From: Beggiatoa alba B18LD
GTDB taxonomy: Bacteria > Pseudomonadota > Gammaproteobacteria > Beggiatoales > Beggiatoaceae
DNA length: 64,000 bases
Assembly: GCF_000245015.1 (NCBI RefSeq)
Contig: NZ_JH600070.1
Coordinates: 3,331,252-3,395,251 of the forward strand
Direction: 5' to 3'
Shown: piece after piece, positions 58,001 to 64,000 of the stretch
Position numbering within the stretch: position 1 is the stretch's first letter
How the letters are laid out: each line of letters opens with the position of its first letter
The notes under the pieces: model-generated
The model's database searches: none
What the model was told of the DNA's origin: nothing
What the model saw: only the letters and a program-made list of their open reading frames with translations
Made by a program: the position numbers and the translations under genes

Positions 58001-60453
58001 TGATATTAGCAAAATTGTACGATTTACAAAATACCGTTGGACTTTTACGTTTTAGTCCCACGTGTCGCGCCATGGCGCAATTATTTTGGGGGTTTTACCC
58101 TGAGCGGGTGCAATGTGATTTATGGACACGGAGTGCACGGAGTTTACAGCAGTTACAAACCTTATTCGGCACGAGTGGCGACAGTTTCATGCAACAATTA
58201 GCCAGCGAATTGCAACAAGCGATTGTGCATTTTTTAACCGCGCAACAATTGGTTGTCGACGCGCAACAAGTGGCGTTAGCAGGCAGTTATTTAGTTGCTG
58301 AGTTAAAACAAGAAACTTTAAGTTTTACCGTAACAGGAGAAGCCTTACAGCAGGCGGAGACTTTTTTAAAAGCCTTAGAAACCCGTCAACAGTGGGCGGT
58401 TTTTACCGCAGATTTACAGGCTTTACATGGACATTTAGCCAAGCAATGCGCTTTATTAAACAGTTGGATAATAGGGGTTTATCAAAATACGCCTTTATCA
58501 ACGGAGCGGGTTTTAGAAATCAGTGCCATTGTGTTAAATCAATTACAAGGCTTGAATTTACAAGCTAATACAGCACAAACGCAGGTGATGATAACGGGAT
58601 TATTAGGGCAACATCCGCGCTTGCAAAATCGACAATTAATCTTGCAATTAGATACTTTTTTAGAACGATTACAGCAACATGAAACGCAAATTATTCCTGC
58701 TTATCAAGCCTTCCGTCGTTTACGTCAACAAGTGATTGACCGCGAGCGGAAAAATTTGCGCTTGCAAGAATTAAAACCACAGCCTTTAAGTTCTTTTGTG
58801 CGCAATCGTTTGATTAATGAAGTTTATCTCCCGCTGATTGGGGATAATTTCGCCAAACAACTCGGCACGGTCGGTGAGCAAAAACGCACGGATTTAATGG
58901 GCTTGCTCTTGCTGATTTCTCCACCTGGTTATGGCAAAACCACGTTATTGGAATATATCGCGCAACGGTTAGGCTTGATTTTCGTCAAAATTAACTGCCC
59001 GACGATTGGTCATCAAGTGGTTTCGGTTGACCCTGCCGAAGCTCCCAGCGCGACCGCTCGCCAAGAGTTGCACAAGTTAAATTTAGCCCTAGAAATGGGC
59101 AATAACGTGATGCTGTATTTAGATGATATTCAGCACAGTAATCCCGAATTTTTACAGAAATTCATCTCATTAGCGGATGGACAGCGCAAAATTGAGGGGG
59201 TTTGGCGGGGGGTGTCGAAAACTTATGATTTACGGGGGAAACGCTTTTGTATTGCGATGGCGGGCAATCCTTATACCGAATCGGGCGAAACGTTTAAAAT
59301 TCCTGATATGTTGGCGAATCGGGCCGATATTTATAATTTAGGGGATGTGTTAGGCGGAAAAGAAACCTTGTTCGCCTTGAGTTATTTAGAAAATTGTTTA
59401 ACGTCGAACCCGATACTTGCACCATTAGCAAATCGTGAGCGTGAAGATACTTACCGCCTTATCCGTTTAGCGCAGGGGGAAGAGGTTAATAGCAGTGAAT
59501 TCATACATGCCTACTCTGCAACGGAATTACAGGAAATAACAGCGATTTTCCGTAAATTACTCCATGTGCAACGCATTTTATTAAAGGTGAATCAGCAATA
59601 TATTTATTCAGCCGCGCAAAAAGAGGCTTATCGCACTGAACCCGCGTTTAAATTGCAAGGTAGTTACCGCAATATGAATAAGTTAGCAGAAAAAGTTGTT
59701 GCGGTGATGAATGAGCAGGAATTACAGCAGTTAATCACTGACCATTATCAAGGGGAAGCGCAGACTTTAACGACAGGTGCGGAGGAGAATTTATTAAAAT
59801 TGGCTGAGTTGCGTGACGGTTTAAGCCCTGAGCAACAATTGCGTTGGGAGCAAATTAAGGGCACGTTTAACCGTTTAAAAACCAGTGGCGACCCAGATGC
59901 TGACCCTGTCACGCAAGTGATTAGTCAATTATCTAACTTAGCGGCACAATTAGATAATATTCGTCAGACTTTATTAAAAGCGATACAACTGCAAGTTAAT
60001 CAAAGTAAAATCCCTGTTGCATTTCCCATTAATCCTGAGCAAATCAGCCAGTTGCTTAACCATTTATCCACCTTGCCAAAAGTATTGCAGTTACTTCAAA
60101 GTGAAAAAAACACGGCGAGTACGGCATCAACTACGCACATGGAGCAGTTATTACAGCAGTTATCGACTTTGCCCGCCTTAACGAAAGCACCGCAAGCGGC
60201 AAAAGTAGATGTGAATGTGGTTAATCAATTACCACAAGGCGCGGAGCAGGTGATACAGCAATTGGTGGAGATGATAGAAAGTAGTTTAATGCCATTAGTA
60301 CGCGGATTTGAGCGAAAATCCCGTTTAGACTTGGTAATTTGGAATCGCTTAAAAGATGTGTCGGAAACCTTGCGAGAGATTTATCCCGAAGCGTTTAAAA
60401 AGGCTCGTGCACAAAAGCATTTACCATATGCAGATGATAGAGAAAATATGTAA
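55072..60453 (+). CDS. Large DNA-repair-type AAA ATPase (DUF3686 family)
   Basis: A 1793-residue cytosolic protein. The first 450 residues match the N-terminal beta-rich domain of the DUF3686 'DNA repair ATPase' family, with QRRIEVFGSTQMSVIGQTRVRTENNCVPRD (key: RRIEVFG, TRVRTENNC) near the start. A long coiled-coil-prone section (about 470-900) follows. An AAA domain has Walker A LISPPGYGKTTLLEYIAQRLG (PPGYGKTT, about 1283), Walker B VMLYLDDIQ (about 1345) and FCIAMAGNPYT (about 1391). The last 350 residues are Gln/Leu-rich and helical. Such genes often sit with flotillin-like membrane genes, absent here. A role in DNA repair is the family label only. An IS element begins 11 bp after the stop. 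Confidence 0.8.
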   Translation: MTNNSQNDNSIETGGAYEIIRQRLSQQGELLGTKLNALNQRRIEVFGSTQMSVIGQTRVRTENNCVPRDILNMGNYLLFGYNVFMGLKSETKVSDVFSLHTIEETADGYEFAPVPFEQCFLSESRFVSDFQELYRYYKEAKLSQLRNAQGKKLAVFQVGKTLQDAKVFRWAVDIAGNVSYIDNRGERDNVYPASHDFEWRMTTRESHIMGKCPHVSILDEVFVETVGGTLTVKLENNTEDGLGIYNEPVDDLNQSLADAQIHFAKLGELILLKIRPYREEKFRYLVFNKLTQKVTRIDAIGQACVQLPEDHGIIFPGGYYLKNGDYKVFEGDDLGNMRYKRLIRSPNGEDVLYIFHQAEIGKLVLFSYNLIRKEVQNPIICHGYSIFTDGRMVVFRADDSMPVRVHPMQIWQTPYMSDEHAAQVPKNGSFLGKIGNPELVRGISDAYSIKRMIEAQSPNMATYEQLLVSVQKTIDAYHWLGHADVGNLLAVLKEIQSNANLIRAEFEKVQTLQREAAKSIQEAETVQQTLIETIKHPERWQSIEEYVQYLTELRSQRGRLITLRDVRYIDLERVNVLETQVIDGFNQLSQKTVNFLLQDSALKPYHQALEQYLVQIPNLKNSIELKPLQENLDKTAAGLELLNTVLNDLSIEDPSMRTQIVEAISDVYAQLNRVRAELNLQRKNLSSHEAVSAFAAQFKLFSQNVAGAMAQADTPEKADEQLTRLLVQLEDLDSRFSEFDEFLAQIADKRDEVYASFEARKQALVEERQRRALHLNQTAERILQGIVRRAASFKTAEEQNAYFAADAMVLKVRDLIKQLYDLGDSVKAGDLESRLKSSRDQAVRELRDKQDIFVDDGAVILLGKHRFSVNTQALDLTLVPQEKDGEKRLALHLTGTDFFQALDDTELNANQTYWEQSLISESASVYRAEYLAYQCLRNPALKPALEPSALLDVIRHYATEHYDEGYERGVHDVDASLILAKLYDLQNTVGLLRFSPTCRAMAQLFWGFYPERVQCDLWTRSARSLQQLQTLFGTSGDSFMQQLASELQQAIVHFLTAQQLVVDAQQVALAGSYLVAELKQETLSFTVTGEALQQAETFLKALETRQQWAVFTADLQALHGHLAKQCALLNSWIIGVYQNTPLSTERVLEISAIVLNQLQGLNLQANTAQTQVMITGLLGQHPRLQNRQLILQLDTFLERLQQHETQIIPAYQAFRRLRQQVIDRERKNLRLQELKPQPLSSFVRNRLINEVYLPLIGDNFAKQLGTVGEQKRTDLMGLLLLISPPGYGKTTLLEYIAQRLGLIFVKINCPTIGHQVVSVDPAEAPSATARQELHKLNLALEMGNNVMLYLDDIQHSNPEFLQKFISLADGQRKIEGVWRGVSKTYDLRGKRFCIAMAGNPYTESGETFKIPDMLANRADIYNLGDVLGGKETLFALSYLENCLTSNPILAPLANREREDTYRLIRLAQGEEVNSSEFIHAYSATELQEITAIFRKLLHVQRILLKVNQQYIYSAAQKEAYRTEPAFKLQGSYRNMNKLAEKVVAVMNEQELQQLITDHYQGEAQTLTTGAEENLLKLAELRDGLSPEQQLRWEQIKGTFNRLKTSGDPDADPVTQVISQLSNLAAQLDNIRQTLLKAIQLQVNQSKIPVAFPINPEQISQLLNHLSTLPKVLQLLQSEKNTASTASTTHMEQLLQQLSTLPALTKAPQAAKVDVNVVNQLPQGAEQVIQQLVEMIESSLMPLVRGFERKSRLDLVIWNRLKDVSETLREIYPEAFKKARAQKHLPYADDRENM

Positions 60454-60631
60454 AAACTTAGCCTAACGCGAGTATGGCGAGATAATAGATATAAAACAGA
60501 GGATTAATGATAAAAGCGGAATAAAAGCGGAATGGAAGAAATAAAAAGTTGTACCTAAAGGAAAAGTAGGAATAATGGAACATCACTAAACGCCCACCCC
60601 CACTTTCCAAAGGTACAACCATGGATATGAT

Positions 60632-60951
60632 AACCTGAGTTCGGCGAGTTTTATAAAATAAAACAGAGACCTGCTAGGTTTTGAAAACCTAGCAGGTCTA
60701 TTGGAACACGCGAAAAGGTTTGACGGACTGGCAGAGATTATTCTCTTGTTTTTCATCAAGATTAACCAGACAAGATTACAACATTGTCTGAATCAGGATT
60801 TTCAGAATTAACAGAATTAGCGGAATTTAAAACCCTTAAACCAAAAAGTAAGATGAATCATGCTTTTTAATTCTGCTAATTCTGAAAATTTTGTGAATTT
60901 TGATTCAGACAAGCCGTTGTTTCTTTAACAGAAACTCGCCGAACTCAGGTT
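60632..60951. mobile_element. Complete miniature inverted-repeat element (copy G)
   Basis: Perfect 20-bp ends AACCTGAGTTCGGCGAGTTT (60632-60651) and AAACTCGCCGAACTCAGGTT (60932-60951). It is flanked by ATGAT on both sides (60627-60631 and 60952-60956), a 5-bp target duplication that can be read as 7 bp (TATGATA) if the ends are taken as ACCTGAG. It has no open frame; the interior holds the CCTGCTAGG hairpin and the GAATCAGGATT-type units. Confidence 0.92.
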
Positions 60952-61863
60952 ATGATAACAACCCTGTTCTGCTCAATCGATGACTTTTGTAAATGGTTTA
61001 TACCCTTATGGGAACAAATGTTGTTAGAAGAAGGAAATCCCAAGAAAAGTCAGCGAGATGGGACAATGTCCCCGTCGGAAGTGATGACCTTACTCGTGTT
61101 ATTTCATCAATCTAATCAACGCCATTTCAAAGGATTTTATACCCACTATGTTCCGCAGGTACTCGGGGGGGCGTTTCCGAAACGGGTCAGTTATCAACAG
61201 TTTGTTGAGTTATCCCAGTCAGTGATGATACCGCTCAGTGCCTACTTGCACAGTCGGCGGGTAAACTCTCGCGGGATTGCCTTCATTGATTCAACCCCGT
61301 TAAAGGTTTGCCACAATCGGCGAATTTCACACCATAAAACCTTTGCAAACCTCGCACAACGGGGGAAGAACTCTATTGGGTGGTATTTTGGCTTTAAATT
61401 GCATTTAGTCATTGATGATAACGGTGAATTAATCTCCTTTTTTCTCACCGCTGCGAATTTTGATGACCGCAAGGGCTTAAGGGCGATGACGCAATTTATT
61501 CAAGGTAAGTTATATGGTGACAAGGGCTATATTTCTAAGGCATTAAAGGCAACTTTGAAAACGCAAGGCATTGAATTAATCACGGGTGTCCGTAAAAACA
61601 TGAAAAAAGAGTCGCTCAGTGAATTTGATACGATAATGCTAAAAAAACGCTCCTTGATAGAAACCGTTATCGGTCAACTTAAATCATTCACTCAGATTGA
61701 ACATACGCGCCATCGCAGTGTTTTAGGGTTTATGGTCAATGTCATTGCGGGGCTTATTGCTTACACTTGGAAGCTCCATAAGCCTTCTTTGATGTCTCGT
61801 ATTCATCCTAAACTTGATGATGGCTTTAATTTGTTAAATCCTTCTCAACCTTTTTTTATTTAA
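60952..61863 (+). CDS. IS982-family transposase, 5' end interrupted
   Basis: A 303-residue frame that begins MITTLFCSIDDFCKWFIPLW. The original start was probably the ATG at 60621 (AAAGG seven bases upstream), whose first codons ATG GAT ATG ATA ACA were split by the miniature element. The present ATG is the duplicated target copy, so the protein lacks only two residues, but its ribosome site is lost. DDE-type acidic residues are visible: AFIDSTPLKVC, KLYGDKGYIS and KRSLIETVIGQLK. Expression would need read-through or a promoter from the inserted element. Confidence 0.85.
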   Translation: MITTLFCSIDDFCKWFIPLWEQMLLEEGNPKKSQRDGTMSPSEVMTLLVLFHQSNQRHFKGFYTHYVPQVLGGAFPKRVSYQQFVELSQSVMIPLSAYLHSRRVNSRGIAFIDSTPLKVCHNRRISHHKTFANLAQRGKNSIGWYFGFKLHLVIDDNGELISFFLTAANFDDRKGLRAMTQFIQGKLYGDKGYISKALKATLKTQGIELITGVRKNMKKESLSEFDTIMLKKRSLIETVIGQLKSFTQIEHTRHRSVLGFMVNVIAGLIAYTWKLHKPSLMSRIHPKLDDGFNLLNPSQPFFI

Positions 61864-62103
61864 GTCATTATTCGCCGTACTCGCGTTAAAAGACTACGAT
61901 AAAAAAAACGAGACATAAGTCACTTCTACATGAATGAATACTTTCCTTATCGCAACAACAATCAAGTTGCTATCGTTATTTTACACTAAACAGAAAATTT
62001 TTATTTAAATCAAAACAGTAAAATTTTTTAAATTTCATATTTGATTTGTACTAATTAGCAATATAATAATTGAAACAATATTTATCATTGAGGGAAAAAA
62101 ATC

Positions 62104-62877
62104 ATGGCTAATCGTTTACCCGCTTTATTTATCGCACATGGCAACCCAATGAATGCTTTAGCTAATAATGCTTATACGCAAACATTGACACAATTAGGAA
62201 AAACATTAGCAACGCCAAGCACGATTTTAGTGATTTCAGCACATTGGCAAACACTGGGCACTGAAGTTGCGAGTACGGATAAACCGCAGACAATTCACGA
62301 TTTTGGTGGATTTCCGCCTGAATTATTTGCGCAACAATATCCCGCACAGGGCGCGCCTGATATTGCAAAAAAGGTTAAACAATTATTGCCAAATGTGGTG
62401 GAAAATCCTGAAATGGGTTTAGACCATGGTGCGTGGACAGTTTTAAAATTTTTATATCCACAGGCGAATATCCCCGTTTTACAGTTGAGCTTAGATTATC
62501 GCTTATCGCCCGCAGCGCATTATCAACTTGCACAAGCGTTGCAACCTTTGCGAGAACAAGGGGTATTGATTTTAGGGAGTGGCAATATTGTGCATAATTT
62601 GCGGGCGATGGACTGGCGGAAAATTGACGCGCCCCCGCATTCGTGGGCAATGGCATTTGATACGCAGATTCAAACTGGGTTAAAAACTCGCAATCATCAG
62701 GCGTTGATTGATTACCTACAGGGGGGAGAACCTGCCCATTTGTCCGCGCCAACCCCCGAGCATTATCTGCCTTTGTTATACATTATTGCGTTACAACAAG
62801 CAGATGAGTCAGTGCAGTTTATTTATACAGGTTTTGAACATGCCAGTATTAGTATGTTAAGTTTTTCAGTGGCTTAA
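62104..62877 (+). CDS. ygiD: 4,5-DOPA dioxygenase extradiol-like protein (LigB family)
   Basis: A 257-residue extradiol dioxygenase of the class III LigB type. It begins LPALFIAHGNPMNAL (His of the metal site), followed by ILVISAHWQTLGTEV (second His), IHDFGGFPPELFAQQYPA, LDHGAWTVLKFLYP and a C-terminal ILGSGNIVHNLRAMDW. The order of His and Glu ligands fits the YgiD/DODA group, which opens catechol rings such as DOPA using Fe or Zn. The in vivo substrate is unknown. Its last 12 bases overlap the convergent recJ gene. Confidence 0.85.
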   Translation: MANRLPALFIAHGNPMNALANNAYTQTLTQLGKTLATPSTILVISAHWQTLGTEVASTDKPQTIHDFGGFPPELFAQQYPAQGAPDIAKKVKQLLPNVVENPEMGLDHGAWTVLKFLYPQANIPVLQLSLDYRLSPAAHYQLAQALQPLREQGVLILGSGNIVHNLRAMDWRKIDAPPHSWAMAFDTQIQTGLKTRNHQALIDYLQGGEPAHLSAPTPEHYLPLLYIIALQQADESVQFIYTGFEHASISMLSFSVA

Positions 62878-64000
62878 CTCTTCTAAGTGTTCAACCATGA
62901 GTTGTAAACTTTTGATACCCCGATGAAAATTAACGTCTAATCGATACGCTATTTTTACTATTGGCGTATTGGTGCTTAGTGGTGTTTCTGCCATGTTAAA
63001 AGCAATCGCATCAACAGGTAAGCCAGCAGGTAAAGGACGGACAACCATTTTTAAATGACTATTTTTTAAAACCCGTTTGTCCATGATTTCAAAAACGCCT
63101 TCGAACATCGGTTCAGGCACTTCTTGCCCCCACGGCAGAAGATAGCGGAGTTGTTCGGCAAACGGTAGATTAAAGTCGCTGGGGTTTAATTCGCCGTCTG
63201 TATAAATTTTGCCTTGTATATTTTCGGGTGAAAGTTGCTGACGAACAGCAGTATCAAAGAGTTGGCAAAATTTTTCGTAATCTTGACGGGCTAAACTTAA
63301 GCCTGCTGCCATTGCGTGTCCGCCAAAACGGCTGAGTAAATGCGGATGTTGGGTGGCAATACTTTCTAAAATATCGCGGATGTGAACACCAGCGACAGAA
63401 CGCGCCGAGCCTTTTATCTCATCGTGTTGACTGACGGTAAAGACGATAACGGGGCGGTGTAAACGGTCTTTAATCCGTGAGGCGAGAATACCAATAACGC
63501 CTTGATGCCAATTCTCGTCGAATAAACAGAGTCCAACGGGTAGATTATCATCGGTTTGCAATGGCATGGTAGCTAATTGGGCAAGGGCTTCTTGATGCAT
63601 TTCTGCTTCTACTGCTCGCCGTTCTTGGTTAAGAATATCTAATTCTTGCGCTCGTTCCCATGCTTCTGTGTCGTTTTCGCTGAGTAAACAGGCGATACCG
63701 TAGCTCATGTCGTCCATACGCCCCGCCGCATTTAAGCGTGGGCCTAACGCAAACCCTAAATCGCTGGCAACTAATTCGCCTTGTTCCCGTTGTGCGACTT
63801 TAATTAAAGCACGTACTCCCGCTGAACAGTTATTAGCGCGGATACGTGCCAACCCTTGCGCCACTAAAATGCGGTTGTTGTAGTCTAATTTCACCACATC
63901 CGCAACCGTGCCAAGTGCCACTAAATCTAATAACTCGGCTAAATTGGGGTCGACAATGCCTTGTTGTGTAAACCAGCCGTGAGTTCGCAAACCCGCACGC
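62866..64000 (-). CDS. recJ: Single-stranded-DNA-specific exonuclease RecJ (5' end outside window)
   Basis: About 378 C-terminal residues; the start lies right of the window. The visible part begins RAGLRTHGWF and contains LLDLVALGTVADVVKL (DHH domain end), GPRLNAAGRMDDMSYGI, NWHQGVIGILASRIKDRLHRP and GSARSVAGVHIRDIL, then FGGHAMAAGLSL of the DHHA1 domain and a C-terminal OB-type domain. RecJ degrades single-stranded DNA 5' to 3' in recombination and mismatch repair. The gene is convergent with ygiD, with 12 bases shared. Confidence 0.92.
   Translation of the reverse strand, partial: RAGLRTHGWFTQQGIVDPNLAELLDLVALGTVADVVKLDYNNRILVAQGLARIRANNCSAGVRALIKVAQREQGELVASDLGFALGPRLNAAGRMDDMSYGIACLLSENDTEAWERAQELDILNQERRAVEAEMHQEALAQLATMPLQTDDNLPVGLCLFDENWHQGVIGILASRIKDRLHRPVIVFTVSQHDEIKGSARSVAGVHIRDILESIATQHPHLLSRFGGHAMAAGLSLARQDYEKFCQLFDTAVRQQLSPENIQGKIYTDGELNPSDFNLPFAEQLRYLLPWGQEVPEPMFEGVFEIMDKRVLKNSHLKMVVRPLPAGLPVDAIAFNMAETPLSTNTPIVKIAYRLDVNFHRGIKSLQLMVEHLEELSH

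Larger units (their letters stand above)
60465..61887 (+). mobile_element. IS982-family insertion sequence (with a miniature element inserted)
   Basis: Terminal inverted repeats AACGCGAGTATGGCGA (60465-60480) and TCGCCGTACTCGCGTT (61872-61887), one mismatch. Between them is an IS982-type transposase. A 320-bp miniature element plus five duplicated bases interrupts the 5' part, so the original IS was about 1.1 kb, normal for IS982. No clear target duplication flanks the IS. Confidence 0.85.

Noticed and set aside
1-64000. tRNA or rRNA genes in the intergenic gaps
   Set aside because: No cloverleaf, TTCGA-type T-loop with acceptor pairing, or rRNA sequence was noticed on either strand by reading; a dedicated tRNA scan was not possible.

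Overview
The window looks like chromosomal DNA of an AT-rich gammaproteobacterium. Gamma-type housekeeping genes (hflD, minCDE, hom, recJ, tsaB, dacB, nudB, tamB) sit among scattered short repeats, an IS982-type insertion sequence, a polyhydroxyalkanoate phasin, a rubrerythrin operon and NACHT/STAND-type ATPases. This mix suggests a filamentous sulfur oxidiser such as Beggiatoa. That assignment is inference from gene content and style; no rRNA marker is present. No rRNA, tRNA or CRISPR array was seen.

Layout: 1-3.4 kb holds the end of a cation antiporter, an amino-acid-kinase-like gene and a DUF2760/Hsp70 pair. 3.5-5.8 kb is a STAND-type ATPase with TPRs. 5.9-11.1 kb is a minus-strand iron operon (imelysin, di-heme oxidoreductase, second imelysin, DUF1513) behind a perfect Fur-box palindrome. 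11.2-13.4 kb is an unusual two-gene unit: a PD-(D/E)xK nuclease domain fused to a ParA ATPase, then a ParB-like/HhH protein. 13.7-18.9 kb has tsaB, a MacAB-like efflux operon and a lipoprotein. 18.9-23.4 kb has an orphan amino-acid ABC ATPase, an OmpR-type two-component system, a phasin and a tandem PilZ-like protein. 23.5-28.4 kb is tamB, broken by a 29-bp tandem duplication. 28.8-35.5 kb has an unknown gene, hflD, an Hsp70 homologue, the rubrerythrin/Fe-S protein/DUF3501 operon and a small lipoprotein. 35.9-38.5 kb has hom and a secreted hydrolase.

The strongest candidate for an undescribed system is the minus-strand operon at 38.7-44.2 kb. It consists of a 1107-residue protein joining a NACHT NTPase to an OLD/AriA-like ABC ATPase, a small TOPRIM-like protein and a DUF2357-type PD-(D/E)xK nuclease. 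The genes are translationally coupled (1-bp gap, then 4-bp overlap). The domains resemble anti-phage sensors and effectors, but I know of no described system with exactly this set. The remainder holds nudB, a SpoIIM/DUF4129 membrane pair, minCDE, an epimerase, a LysE exporter, dacB, a secreted BACON-domain protein, a very large DNA-repair-type ATPase, the IS982 element, a LigB-type dioxygenase and the 3' part of recJ.

A family of miniature elements with ends AACCTGAGTTCGGCGA, mostly truncated, occurs seven times. Five copies lie between convergent genes, and several carry a terminator-like hairpin. One complete copy has inserted at the start of the IS982 transposase with a target-site duplication. 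Its ends resemble those of that IS, so an IS982-type transposase may mobilise the family.
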